Shown here piece after piece: positions 18,401 through 26,924 of a DNA stretch of 64,000 bases. This DNA comes from Spongiactinospora sp. TRM90649 (GTDB lineage Bacteria; Actinomycetota; Actinomycetes; Streptosporangiales; Streptosporangiaceae): the NCBI RefSeq assembly GCF_029382225.1, contig NZ_JARLTC010000020.1:144175-208174 (forward strand). The letters are read 5' to 3'. The position numbers and the translations under genes were made by a program. The notes below the pieces were generated by a model. That model saw only the letters and a program-made list of their open reading frames with translations, did no database searches and had not been told where the DNA came from. How positions within the stretch are numbered: the first letter of the stretch is position 1; every line of letters starts with the position of its first letter.

Positions 18401-20403
18401 CGACGCGGGAGATCACCGTCCAGGGCGACTTCTTCGGCGCGGCCCCGGGCTCGGTCACCCTCACCGACCGCGCGCCCGGCCAGACGCGCACCCTCACCCG
18501 GGCCAACGGCGGCATCCTGAGCTGGGAGGACCGGCGGATCGTGATCCGGGTTCCGGCGGTGGGCGGTGGCGCCGCGGCGATCCGGCCAGGGGCCAAGCAG
18601 CTCGCGATCCGCAACGCGGCGGGCCTGTCCACGCCCAACGGGCTGACCTTCCACGTGCGCGGCGACGCGGGGGGCGTGGACTACCGGCCGCCCGTGGTGG
18701 ACGTGGCCCCGCCGAGCACGCCGGGCGCGATCCAGCGCGCGATCGACGCGGCCGAGCCGGGCAGCCTGCTGGTGCTCAAGGCGGGCGTCTACCACGAGAA
18801 CGCGCTGCTGTGGAAGCCACTGATCCTGCAGGGGCTCGGCCCCGGCGGCATCGTGGGCGCCAGGGAGGCGGGCACCCGTCCACCGGAGGACCCGCGTTAC
18901 GCGATCGGCGGCAGCGTGATCGACGGGCGCTTCTTCCACGACAACCGGCCGGTCTGGGACGCGGCGCTGCGCACCGCGGGTGCGCTGGCCGGGGTCGACG
19001 ACGACCATCCCGTCCTTGAGGGTGCGGGCATCACCGTCGTCGCCAAGACCGCGACCGCCTATCCGACCGGCCAGCGGGCCGCCAGGATCGACGGCCTGGC
19101 CGTCACCACCGCCCAGGGACAGGGCGCGGGCGGGATCCAGCTCCAGGCCCACGCCCGGGGCATGCAGATCACCAACAACGTGTTCGAGAACGACGGCGGC
19201 CTGTTCGCCGGGGCGATCGGGCTCGGCCAGCCGTACTTCGACGCCCACAACACCGGCGTGCGGATCTCGGCCAACCGGGTCATCGGCAGCGGCGGGCTGG
19301 CCCGCGCGGGCGGCATCGGCGTCTTCCGCGGCTCCGATGACTACGAGATCGCCGGCAACGTGGTGTGCGGGAACTACGGCTCCGAGTACGGCGGCGGCAT
19401 CTCGCACTGGGGCCTGTCGCCGGGCGGCGCCGTCCACGACAACCGGGTCTACTACAACGAGTCGTTCGACTCCGGCGCCGGGATCACCGTCGCGCAGGAG
19501 TTCCCCCGCCCGCGCCCGGACGGCACGACGCCGCTCGGCGACGGCACCGGCCCCGTCGACCTGGACCGCAACCTGATCGAGGCCAACTTCTCCGGCGACG
19601 ACGGAGGCGGGTTGTTCGTGGAGAACGCCCAGAAGTCCAGGATCAACATCCGGAACAACATGATCGTGGACAACGGCGCGGCCGACCTGGGCGGCGCGCT
19701 GCTGCTGGACGACTCGGCCAACGTGGCCGTGGTCGGCAACACGGTGACCGCCAACGTGTCCACGGCCTCCTGCGAGACCTGCGCCGACGTGCCGCACTCC
19801 GCCGGGCTCGCCACCGAGGCCAACGACCCGCTCTTCCAGGAGACGCTCCCGCCGGGCGCGCCGCGCTTCTCCGATCCGGTGGCGCTGTTCGGCAACGTCT
19901 TCTGGCAGAACCAGGCGTACACGCTGAGCACCAAGGGGCCGGGCGCGACGCTGGTGTCACGCGGGTTCATCGACATGGAGGTGCACGGCACCGGCGACCC
20001 CGCCGACACCTTCACCCCCCGGTACTCCATGCTCACCAACGGGCAGATCAGGGGACCGGACGGCGGTGACCATCCGTTGCCGGGCGGGCAGGGCAACATC
20101 GTCGGGCAGAACCCGGGGTTCGTCCTGCCGTACACGTTGCGGCTAGCCGTGGCGGGCTCGCGACTGGACCCGCAGGCGGCCACCGTCACGATCACCGGGC
20201 AGGACCCGCCGGTCGGGCTGACCGGGAACTACCATCTGACGCCGGGCTCTCCGGCGATCAACCGAGGGCCGCTGTACTCCAACTACCCGGCGCCGCCGGG
20301 GTCGGGGACGGTGTTCGCCTCACTGGTCGACATCGACGGTCAGATCCGGGTGCCGCTGCCGCTGCCCACCCCGATCGACCTCGGCGCGGACGAGGCGCGG
20401 TGA
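15466..20403 (+). CDS. Giant secreted protein: beta-sandwich repeats, IPT/TIG domain and right-handed beta-helix
   Basis: The product is up to 1645 residues. An arginine-rich start and hydrophobic segment (about residues 28-48) form a signal peptide ending near AAA. The next 900 residues contain several SdrD/carboxypeptidase-regulatory-like beta domains (for example GRYLISIRAKGHKMWGRHI, GSYILSIWDEQ). An IPT/TIG-like domain lies near 965-1065. The rest starts like a pectate-lyase fold (GAIQRAIDAAEPGSLLVLKAG) and continues as a parallel beta-helix with repeated N-N-x-I/V rungs, ending in PIDLGADEA. No LPXTG or membrane anchor is seen. Starts at 15499 or 15511 would give a more usual signal peptide. 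Its stop overlaps the next cupredoxin gene (GTGA), so it belongs to the multicopper-oxidase operon. The function is unknown; extracellular scaffold or binding is a guess. Confidence 0.8.
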   Translation: MMRGRPPAPGRMILRMRGRRIRRTSRTALWAAVFALLAGLLPAVVELPAAAERRSGTGAGSITVEARDLTTGSVLPEFQFLVNQDNTRLPKDPDPALRTGLAATESHSALVARGDQDSPSLTLPDGRYLISIRAKGHKMWGRHITLPRDAGTVRIDMSEASEAKPLPLGKIRVFVFNDDQWTNSAPDVGEAGLEGFQITLEEQTNSQVTVDYHNRPLCGGVCRTAADGFVQVDDLGPATYFVYVTPPDKCGPGGTGEWLQTTTFDGGFGVQAGVEEGSDGTGAPGEALWEPPDRRTGYWFGFVCSATGFANPGTGTIEGTARNWKAWPPFEVLTTAEPVGRPYVALTDTSNDTTVHVGRGDEDGGFSIPRVPAGSYILSIWDEQLAHIIRFLPVTVGRGQRVRLGDVGVSRWFGWLSGHVYQDGGLSSNGAPLPPGSKGNGIRDCADLADEASCEPPIPNTDVDQRWRDGSIKETTFTDPHGRYEYTLAEGGPLGKWFIGEVGFSRFGTTGASVRDEYDPAKVTRVPSDVGGGLLTNQLLVEGHRGEVDWGKYQYAPDETGQIVGIAYLATTRNEFDARLQAHENYEPGIPGVTVRLEGLGPDGKPNTADDQVLNEYVTDRWRASAGCDVRDKDGTDVSAELNPMIGPHCVEVPATGVETRDAAFDGGYAFADHCPPATGGFGHRDEDGETVCADGSAPVPLTAGTYITHVLMPTAQGDTRPCNPAGEKFVSGTGGTGCLYRPVREEDVNVDLGAQFPPALPPPACTGDQHVIDQSTLTPRSPYHGVEPSPQRPLCDKRLVVLQRRQNANADFFLMSDFKNGPDVSPPGRIVGLVADDLRFEPDNKSLWYGEERPLSDIPVGIRDYNWRLITTVSTSEHGAYEALLPSTETYNCPIPQGPCPGMYVVVVNDPGDKSAPNPNYDPDYLTAALAWDVWPGLTTQLDTPLDPISGVACELPPNTPELLQVSRPYTSAGDSAATREITVQGDFFGAAPGSVTLTDRAPGQTRTLTRANGGILSWEDRRIVIRVPAVGGGAAAIRPGAKQLAIRNAAGLSTPNGLTFHVRGDAGGVDYRPPVVDVAPPSTPGAIQRAIDAAEPGSLLVLKAGVYHENALLWKPLILQGLGPGGIVGAREAGTRPPEDPRYAIGGSVIDGRFFHDNRPVWDAALRTAGALAGVDDDHPVLEGAGITVVAKTATAYPTGQRAARIDGLAVTTAQGQGAGGIQLQAHARGMQITNNVFENDGGLFAGAIGLGQPYFDAHNTGVRISANRVIGSGGLARAGGIGVFRGSDDYEIAGNVVCGNYGSEYGGGISHWGLSPGGAVHDNRVYYNESFDSGAGITVAQEFPRPRPDGTTPLGDGTGPVDLDRNLIEANFSGDDGGGLFVENAQKSRINIRNNMIVDNGAADLGGALLLDDSANVAVVGNTVTANVSTASCETCADVPHSAGLATEANDPLFQETLPPGAPRFSDPVALFGNVFWQNQAYTLSTKGPGATLVSRGFIDMEVHGTGDPADTFTPRYSMLTNGQIRGPDGGDHPLPGGQGNIVGQNPGFVLPYTLRLAVAGSRLDPQAATVTITGQDPPVGLTGNYHLTPGSPAINRGPLYSNYPAPPGSGTVFASLVDIDGQIRVPLPLPTPIDLGADEAR

Positions 20404-21626
20404 TGGGCGGTGACCGGCGGCCGGGCCGCAGGAGCGTGCTGCGGGCCGGAGCGCTCGCGGTGGGATTCGCCGTCGGCGGGCAGGCGCTCGCTCCAGCCGC
20501 CGGGGCGGCCCGCGCCGCGACCAGGGTGGCGCTGGCGGGGACCGACGGGCACATGGTCCTGCCCGGCCGGGAGCCGCTCTACGTGTTCGGATTCGCCAGG
20601 GCGCCCGTGGGCGCGTCCGCCGGCGAGGTGATCGCCGCGCTGAAGGGCCGGGCGCAGCACGTGGCGCCGATCATCGAGGCCCGCCAGGACGACGACCTCT
20701 ACCTCACGCTCACCAACGCGGGCCTGGTCATGCGCCCCGACCTGGCCGACTCCCACACCATCCACTGGCACGGGTTCCGGCTGCCGCCCGTGTTGTTCGA
20801 CGGCGTGCCCGAGATGTCGGTCTCGGTGCCGATCGAGCGGCAGCTCACCTACTTCTACCGCCCGCACGACCCGGGCACGTACATGTACCACTGCCACTTC
20901 GAGGACGTCGAGCACGTGCAGATGGGCATGGCCGGGATCGTGTTCGTCCGGCCCGCCCAGGACGGCGACGCCGCCCTCGACCCGCTGCGCCGCACCACCA
21001 CGTACGCCTACAACGACGGCGACGGCTCCACCGCCTACGACCGGCACTTCGCGATCCTGCTCAATGAGATCGAGGAGCGCATGCACGACGCGGACGAGCA
21101 GATCCAGGAGTTCATCCCCACCGACTACGAACCCACCTACTTCACCCTCAACGGCCGGGTCTACCCGCAGACCGTGCTGCCCAACGACCACCCGTCGCTG
21201 CCGCGCCAGCCGGTGTCGTCGCTGATCCAGCTCAACCCCGGCGACCGGGCGCTGCTGCGGCTGGCCAACCTCGGCTACCGCCAGCACGCGATGCAGCTCC
21301 CCGGGATCGAGTTGAAGGTCGTCGGCGAGGACGCCACCCTGCGCCGCGCCCAGTCGGGGGCCGACACCTCCTACCGCACGGGCACCCTCTACCTCGGCCC
21401 GGGTGAGGCGCGGGACGTGCTGTTCACCGCGCCGCCGTTCGACCCGGCCGCGCCCGCGACCCAGGACGCCAGGGGCGTCTGCAACGTCTACCTGTTCAAG
21501 AACCGCGACTTCCGGAGGCTGGGCAACCCGGGGTCCACCGGGCTCGGCGGCATGGCGACGGAAGTGCGCGTCTACCGGGGCTCGCCGCTGCCGCCCCAGA
21601 CCGTCGTGGGAGAGACCTATGCGTAG
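20400..21626 (+). CDS. Multicopper oxidase-like protein carrying the type 1 copper motif (part 1 of a split oxidase)
   Basis: This 408-residue protein has a twin-arginine signal (GRRSVLRAG) and two cupredoxin domains (about 55-185 and 195-400). The first holds HTIHWHG (H119, H122, H124) and HCHFEDVEHVQMGM (H164, C165, H166, H172, M177), so one HxxHxH motif and one HCH motif with the type 1 copper cysteine. The spacing between HCH and the next His is two residues longer than in laccases. The second domain has no copper ligands. A three-copper centre needs four His-x-His motifs, and only two are here; the other two are in the next gene. Start GTG 20400 (or ATG 20403) overlaps the upstream stop, and the end overlaps the next gene by eight bases. 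Confidence 0.85.
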   Translation: MMGGDRRPGRRSVLRAGALAVGFAVGGQALAPAAGAARAATRVALAGTDGHMVLPGREPLYVFGFARAPVGASAGEVIAALKGRAQHVAPIIEARQDDDLYLTLTNAGLVMRPDLADSHTIHWHGFRLPPVLFDGVPEMSVSVPIERQLTYFYRPHDPGTYMYHCHFEDVEHVQMGMAGIVFVRPAQDGDAALDPLRRTTTYAYNDGDGSTAYDRHFAILLNEIEERMHDADEQIQEFIPTDYEPTYFTLNGRVYPQTVLPNDHPSLPRQPVSSLIQLNPGDRALLRLANLGYRQHAMQLPGIELKVVGEDATLRRAQSGADTSYRTGTLYLGPGEARDVLFTAPPFDPAAPATQDARGVCNVYLFKNRDFRRLGNPGSTGLGGMATEVRVYRGSPLPPQTVVGETYA

Positions 21627-23307
21627 GGCCGTCGTGGCGCTGATCGCGCTCGTTCCCTTCCTGACGCCCGTCGCGCCGGCGGCGGCGCGGGCCGTCCCCC
21701 GGCTGGGGATGGTCTGCACGCAGGGCCCGGAGTTCGACCTGACCGCCGACGCGGGCCACATCGAGACGCCGGACGGCAGCAGCGTGCTGATGTGGAGCTA
21801 CCGCCCCACGGACGGCGACTTCCAGAGCCCCGGCCCGGTGCTTTGCGTGGAGCAGGGCGACCAGGTGACCATCCGCCTGCGCAACGAGCTGCCCGAGCCG
21901 GTGTCCATCGTGCTGCCGGGGCAGTCGGGCGTGCGGGGCGCCGGCGCGGAAGGGCTGCTCGCCCGCGAGGCCCCGCCCGGCGGCGAGGCCGTCTACACCT
22001 TCACCGCCTCCCAGCCGGGCACCTACCTCTACGAGAGCGGCACCGACCCGGCCAAGCAGATCGAGATGGGCCTGGCAGGGGCGCTGGTGGTGCGCCCGGC
22101 CGGGCACCCCGACCAGGTCTACGACGAGGCCACCAGGTTCGACCCCGCGAGGGAGTACCTGCTGGTGCTGGGCGCGATCGACCCCGACCTGCACCACGCG
22201 GTGGAGACCGGCGGTGGCTTCGACCTCGACCGCCGCAGGGCCCGCTACTTCTCGATCAACGGCAGGCAGTTCCCGGACACCATCCACGACAACGGGGCGC
22301 CGTGGCTGCCCGCCCAGCCGTACGGGTCGCTGGTGCGCGTCCGGCCGTACGACGCGGCGAGCAACCCGCTGCCCGCGCTGATCAGGGTGATCAACGCCGA
22401 CGTGGACAACCACCCGTTCCACCCGCACGGCAACCACGTGCGGCAGGTCGGCAAGGACGGCAGGCCGCTGCGCACCCCGGCAGGCGCGGACGCCTCCGGC
22501 GAGCACTTCGCCCGCACGCTCGGCGCGGGCCAGACCGAGGACTACCTGTTCACCTGGCGCGACCGGGACGGCTGGGACCCCGGCCGCAACCCGCTGCCCG
22601 CCTCCGTCGCCGCGCCTGACTACCGCAAGCTGTTCTTCAGCGACGGCAACACCTGGTACAGCGGCAGCGCCTACCTCGGGGCCACCGGCACCCTGCCGAT
22701 CGGCACGGCCTCGCAGAACCTGTGCGGCGAGTGGTACTTCCCCTGGCACAGCCACGCGCTGCACGAGTTCGCCAACTACGACGCGAGTTTCGGCGGGATG
22801 GCCACGCTGTTGCGGGTGGACCCGGCGAACGGCTGCGCCGCGACGCCCGCCGTCCTGACCTCCCTCGGCGGGACGGCGGGCACCGGTGCCGCGGACGCAT
22901 TGGGGGCCATCGACGGCGCCTACTACGAGGCCACCGGCACCGGGGGCACCGACTGGCAGGCCGGGTTCGCCGGCGTGCCGTCCGGCGCGGGCGGGCTCAC
23001 CATCACCTACACGGGGCGGAACTCGCTGTCCGCGCTCACGACCACGCTGTGGATCTGGAAGTGGTCCACCCGCGAGTGGGTACGGCTCGGCGAGACGGCC
23101 GCCTCCGTGACCACGGACGTCACGCTGACCCGCAAGCCGCAGGACGCCGCCGCCTTCGTCGGGACCGGCGCGGACCGGGGCAAGGTCCGCGTTCGGGTGC
23201 TCACCGAGGGCACCGAGGGCAGCGGGAGCAGCGGGAGCAGCGGGAGCACCGCCTCCCCGGTCGTCACCAGGGCCGACCTCCTCCGACTCACCTACGACGC
23301 ACCGTGA
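21619..23307 (+). CDS. Multicopper oxidase-like protein carrying the other half of the trinuclear site (part 2)
   Basis: This 562-residue protein starts with a Sec signal peptide (ending near AAARA). Its first cupredoxin domain lacks ligands. The second has HPFHPHG (H265, H268, H270) and WHSHALH (H377, H379, H382), two His-x-His motifs, but the usual HCH cysteine is replaced by serine, so there is no type 1 copper. It therefore complements the preceding protein. Residues from about 420 on form an extra beta domain with a Gly/Ser linker (GSGSSGSSGS). The ATG at 21619 lies inside the end of the previous gene (ATGCGTAG). Confidence 0.85.
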   Translation: MRRAVVALIALVPFLTPVAPAAARAVPRLGMVCTQGPEFDLTADAGHIETPDGSSVLMWSYRPTDGDFQSPGPVLCVEQGDQVTIRLRNELPEPVSIVLPGQSGVRGAGAEGLLAREAPPGGEAVYTFTASQPGTYLYESGTDPAKQIEMGLAGALVVRPAGHPDQVYDEATRFDPAREYLLVLGAIDPDLHHAVETGGGFDLDRRRARYFSINGRQFPDTIHDNGAPWLPAQPYGSLVRVRPYDAASNPLPALIRVINADVDNHPFHPHGNHVRQVGKDGRPLRTPAGADASGEHFARTLGAGQTEDYLFTWRDRDGWDPGRNPLPASVAAPDYRKLFFSDGNTWYSGSAYLGATGTLPIGTASQNLCGEWYFPWHSHALHEFANYDASFGGMATLLRVDPANGCAATPAVLTSLGGTAGTGAADALGAIDGAYYEATGTGGTDWQAGFAGVPSGAGGLTITYTGRNSLSALTTTLWIWKWSTREWVRLGETAASVTTDVTLTRKPQDAAAFVGTGADRGKVRVRVLTEGTEGSGSSGSSGSTASPVVTRADLLRLTYDAP

Positions 23308-23314
23308 GGGCCTG

Positions 23315-24223
23315 ATGCGAGCGTTCCTCCTTCCCTTCCTGATCGCGACGGCCCTCGCCGCACAGCTCGTCCCCGCGCACTCATCCGTCCGTGCCGCGGA
23401 CGTCTCCATCGACCTCTGCGTCACGGCCGGGACTTTGCCGCTGCCGGGAGCCGCGAACGCGGATGTCTGGGGGTTCAGCCGGTCGGACGGCGAGTGCGCG
23501 GGGGCGGCCCCCTCGGTCCCCGGTCCTGTGCTCACCGTGGACCAGGGGGACGCGGTCTCCCTGACCATCCGCAACACGCTGGCGACGCCGGTGACCCTGG
23601 AGATCCCCGGGATCGCCGTGCGGGGCGGGCCGCGGATCACCGCGCCGGGCGGCGGCACGGCCACCGCGACCTTCACCGCCGCCGCGCCCGGCACCTACCT
23701 GTACCAGGGCGTGGAGCGCCAGCTCCCGATGGGTCTGTACGGCGCGCTGGTCGTGCGCCCGCCCACCCCTGGCCGCGCCTACGAGCAGGCGTCCACGGCC
23801 TACGACCGTGAGGCCGTGCTGGTGCTGTCGGCCGTCGATCCGGCGTTCAACGCGGCCCCGGCGACCGCTGATCTGTCCGGATACGCGCCCACCCACTGGC
23901 TGATCAACGGGAAGGCATACCCGGAGACCGCGCCCGTGCGCGGCGGCGCACCCGGCTCGCGGCTGCTGGTGCGCTACCTCAACGCCGGGTTCGACCACAC
24001 GTCGATGCGCCTGCTCGGCGCGTACGCGCGGGTCCTCGCACGGGACGCGTTCCCGCTGGCCGCCCCCTTCGACGCGACGTCCGAGACGATCGCGGCCGGG
24101 GCCACCGAGGACGTGCTGATCACCATGCCGGACGGCCGGCTCGCCCTCTACAACCGGCAGCTCCACCTCGCCAACGGCGGCACGGCGCCGGGCGGCATGA
24201 TGACCTTCGTCGAGCCGTCGTGA
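23315..24223 (+). CDS. Secreted two-cupredoxin protein without copper ligands (part 3)
   Basis: The 302-residue product has a signal peptide (about residues 1-28) and two cupredoxin-like domains. The first includes PGPVLTVDQGDAVSLTIRN and GTYLYQG...MGLYGALVV, and the second HWLINGKAYPE and APGSRLLVRYLN. The first domain resembles the N-terminal domain of the preceding protein, but no HxH or HCH motif occurs, so it probably binds no copper and is structural. With the two preceding products the operon encodes six cupredoxin domains. It starts seven bases after the previous gene and overlaps the next by four. Confidence 0.8.
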   Translation: MRAFLLPFLIATALAAQLVPAHSSVRAADVSIDLCVTAGTLPLPGAANADVWGFSRSDGECAGAAPSVPGPVLTVDQGDAVSLTIRNTLATPVTLEIPGIAVRGGPRITAPGGGTATATFTAAAPGTYLYQGVERQLPMGLYGALVVRPPTPGRAYEQASTAYDREAVLVLSAVDPAFNAAPATADLSGYAPTHWLINGKAYPETAPVRGGAPGSRLLVRYLNAGFDHTSMRLLGAYARVLARDAFPLAAPFDATSETIAAGATEDVLITMPDGRLALYNRQLHLANGGTAPGGMMTFVEPS

Positions 24224-24699
24224 TCCGCCCCGCCCGCGCGGCCGTGGCAGCCGCGCTCGTGCTGGGGGTGCCCTCGGCGCTGCCCGCGTTCCCCGTGCCG
24301 GCGGCGGCCCCGATCCGGGCGGCGCCGGCGGCGGGGCCGGGGGCGGTGCTCGCGCGTCCCGTGGTCGAGGCGGGGGAACTGCCGGACCGGGTCGGGGTGC
24401 GGATCGTGCGGGTCGCCGTCAGCGGTGACGGCGGGCTGGTCGATCTGCGGTTCCGGGTCGTGGACATCGCGCGGGCGCACGGTGGCGTGCACGATCCGGC
24501 GAGGCCGCCCGCGCTGGTCGAAGAGGCCACCGGGGTCGTGGTCAAGGACATGCTGATGGGGCACCAGCACACCGGGACCTTCCAGCGGGAGGCCACCTAC
24601 TACCTGGTGTTCAACAACCCGGGCAACCGGCTGCGGCGGGGGAGCAGGGTGAGCGTGCTGCTGGGGAACGCGCGGGTGCGCGGTGTCACGGTTTCGTAG
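24220..24699 (+). CDS. Small secreted protein resembling MnxE/MnxF-type accessory subunits
   Basis: This 159-residue protein has an alanine/proline-rich signal peptide (about 1-35). The mature part has the pattern VGVRIVRVAVSGDGGLVDLRF, then a KDMLMGHQHTG segment with Met and His residues, then YYLVFNNPGNRLRRGSRV. I associate this pattern with a family found next to multicopper oxidases and with the small MnxE/MnxF subunits of the Bacillus Mn(II) oxidase, but this is from memory and not proven. MGHQH could bind a metal. The GTG start overlaps the upstream stop (GTGA), and the 3' end overlaps the protease gene by 17 bases. Confidence 0.65.
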   Translation: MIRPARAAVAAALVLGVPSALPAFPVPAAAPIRAAPAAGPGAVLARPVVEAGELPDRVGVRIVRVAVSGDGGLVDLRFRVVDIARAHGGVHDPARPPALVEEATGVVVKDMLMGHQHTGTFQREATYYLVFNNPGNRLRRGSRVSVLLGNARVRGVTVS

Positions 24700-25990
24700 C
24701 GGGGGCGGGCGGTGGGCGCTGGCCGCGCTCTGCCTGCTCGCGCCCGCCGTCCGGCCGCAGGTCCCGGCGGAGCGGGCCGTCATCGTGCTGCTGAAGGACC
24801 AGCCGGACCCGCGCGGCCTGGCCGGGTACGGCGGGGCGGCGGCCGAGCGCGCGCTGCGGTCCCACGCGGAGCGGGCGCAGCGGGACCTGCTGCGGCTGCT
24901 CGCCGCGCGGCGGGCGCGTGCCGTCGAGCCGCTGTGGATCCTGAACGGGCTGGCGGTCACGGCCGGGCCGTCCGTGCTCGCCGAGCTGGCCGCCCGCCAG
25001 GACGTCGGCGCGATCGTGCCGGAGCGCGTGGTGCGCGCGCCCGCCCTGGCGGCAGGGGTGGCAGAGGCCCCGCCCGAGCCCGGCGTGGCGCTGACCGGCG
25101 CGCCCGAGCTGTGGCGGCTCGGGCCACGCGGGCGGGGCGCGGTCGTCGCCGCGCTCGACACCGGCGTGGACGCCTCCCACCCGGACCTGGCGAGCCGCTA
25201 CCGGGGCCGCCCGCACGACTGGTACGACGCCACCGGACGGCACCCGTCGGGGCCGATCGACGTCAGCGGCCACGGGACGGCCGTGATGGGCGTGATGGTC
25301 GCGGGCGAGCACGGCGGCACCGCCGTCGGCATGGCCCCGGAGGCCGTCTGGATCGCCGCGCGGATCTTCAATGAGCGCGGGATCGCCACCTCGGCCGGCA
25401 TCCTGCGGGCCATGCAGTGGGCGCTCGACCCGGACGGCGACCCCGCCACCCCCGACCGGCCCGACGTGCTGAACAATTCCTGGACCGCCTCCGTCACCGG
25501 CTGCCTGCCGGAGTTCGGCCTCGCCCTGCGGACCCTGCGGGCCGCCGGGATCCTCCCCGTGTTCGCCGCGGGCAACCAAGGCCCGGACCCCGGCAGCGTC
25601 CGCGCGCCCGCCGACGACCCCTCGGCCTTCGCCGTGGGCGCGGCCGACCACGCCGACCGGATCGACGAGGCCAGCGGGCGCGGCCCCTCCCCGTGCACCG
25701 GCGATGTGGCCCCGCGTCTGGTCGCGCCGGGGGTGAACGTCCGCACGACCGACCTGTACGGGGACTACGTCATCGCCTCGGGCACCTCGCTGGCCGCCCC
25801 GCACGTGTCGGGGGCGGTCGCGCTGCTGCGCGGCGCCTTCCCCGGCCTGGGCCCCGGCACCCTGGTCACCGCGCTCGAACAGGGCGCCGCGCCGCTGGGA
25901 CCGCCCGGCCCCGACGACGACGGAGGCCACGGACGGCTCGACGTCGCCGCCGCCTATCGATGGCTCGGAGGCGAAGGGCGGGTGCGGTGA
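24683..25990 (+). CDS. Secreted subtilisin-like serine protease (S8)
   Basis: The 435-residue protein has a signal peptide, an I9-like propeptide (AVIVLLKDQPDPRGL..., about 30-115) and a complete catalytic domain: Asp159 in AALDTGVD, His197 in SGHGTAVMG, the oxyanion Asn in FAAGNQG and Ser369 in SGTSLAAPHVSG. It is therefore likely active after export and removal of the propeptide. It is the last gene of the copper-protein operon (overlap of 17 bases with the previous gene) and could process the secreted partners; that link is inference from position. Confidence 0.88.
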   Translation: MSRFRSGGGRWALAALCLLAPAVRPQVPAERAVIVLLKDQPDPRGLAGYGGAAAERALRSHAERAQRDLLRLLAARRARAVEPLWILNGLAVTAGPSVLAELAARQDVGAIVPERVVRAPALAAGVAEAPPEPGVALTGAPELWRLGPRGRGAVVAALDTGVDASHPDLASRYRGRPHDWYDATGRHPSGPIDVSGHGTAVMGVMVAGEHGGTAVGMAPEAVWIAARIFNERGIATSAGILRAMQWALDPDGDPATPDRPDVLNNSWTASVTGCLPEFGLALRTLRAAGILPVFAAGNQGPDPGSVRAPADDPSAFAVGAADHADRIDEASGRGPSPCTGDVAPRLVAPGVNVRTTDLYGDYVIASGTSLAAPHVSGAVALLRGAFPGLGPGTLVTALEQGAAPLGPPGPDDDGGHGRLDVAAAYRWLGGEGRVR

Positions 25991-26015
25991 GCGGCGATCT
26001 CCTAGAGTGGGGATC

Positions 26016-26918
26016 ATGTTGGCTGAGATCGAGCGAGCCGCCGATCGGATCGGGCCGGCCGTGCTGCGTACCCCCCTCGTCCGTGCCGGGGACCTGTGGC
26101 TGAAGGCGGAGAGCCTGCAGCGGGTGGGGTCGTTCAAGATCCGGGGGGCGACCAACGCGGTCATGGCGTTGCGCCCGCGCGGTGTCGTCACCCACTCGTC
26201 GGGCAACCACGGGCAGGCCCTCGCCTACGCGGCGCGGGAGGCGGGAATCGAGTGCGTGGTCGTCGTGCCGGAGGGCACCCCGTCCGTGAAGATGGAGGCG
26301 ATCAAGGCGTGGGGGGCCGAGCTGGCCGTGGTCCCGCGCGGTGACCGGCACTCCGCCGCCGCCGAGGTGGCCGCCGGGCGCGACCTCACCCTGATCCCGC
26401 CGTACGACCATCCGCTGGTGGTCGCGGGCCAGGGCACGATCGGCCTGGAGATCCTGCGCGACCTGCCCGACGTCGAGGTGGTGCTGGTACCGGTCAGCGG
26501 CGGCGGGCTCGCGTCCGGCATAGCCGCCGCCGTCAAGTCGCTCGCCTCCGGGGTGAAGGTGCTGGGGGTGGAGCCGGAGCTGGCCGCCGACACGGCCGAG
26601 AGCCTGGCGGTGGGCCACCTGGTGCGGTGGGACGACGAACGCCGGTTCCGCACCATCGCCGACGGCCTGCGCGCCGAGCCGTCCGAGCTGACCTTCGGCC
26701 TGCTGCGCGACCACCTGGACGGCATGCTCACGGTGACCGAGGACGAGATCCGGGCGGCGATGCGCCACCTGGCGCGCCGCGCCCGGTTGGTCGCCGAGCC
26801 CAGCGGCGCGGTGGCGACGGCGGCCTACCTGTCGGGACGCGCCCCGCGCGGGCGCACGGTGGCCGTGGTGTCGGGCGGGAACGTCGATCCCGCCCTGTTC
26901 AGCGAGGTCCTCGCCTGA
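26016..26918 (+). CDS. PLP-dependent threonine/serine dehydratase-family enzyme
   Basis: This fold-type II PLP enzyme (300 residues) has the Schiff-base lysine in RVGSFKIRGA, the cofactor phosphate loop VSGGGLASG and the asparagine loop THSSGNHGQALA. These are typical of threonine ammonia-lyase/serine racemase enzymes that deaminate threonine or serine or interconvert serine isomers. It lacks the C-terminal ACT regulatory domain, so it is the catabolic or racemase type. Start ATG 26016 follows GTGGGG; a GTG at 26007 adds three residues. Confidence 0.85.
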   Translation: MLAEIERAADRIGPAVLRTPLVRAGDLWLKAESLQRVGSFKIRGATNAVMALRPRGVVTHSSGNHGQALAYAAREAGIECVVVVPEGTPSVKMEAIKAWGAELAVVPRGDRHSAAAEVAAGRDLTLIPPYDHPLVVAGQGTIGLEILRDLPDVEVVLVPVSGGGLASGIAAAVKSLASGVKVLGVEPELAADTAESLAVGHLVRWDDERRFRTIADGLRAEPSELTFGLLRDHLDGMLTVTEDEIRAAMRHLARRARLVAEPSGAVATAAYLSGRAPRGRTVAVVSGGNVDPALFSEVLA

Positions 26919-26924
26919 TCGGGG

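Noticed and set aside
15448..19797. A 1449-codon open frame on the minus strand opposite the giant secreted protein
   Set aside because: It is a by-product of GC-rich codons: no ribosome site, no domains, His/Arg/Gly-rich composition, and the plus-strand gene has clear domains and third-position bias.
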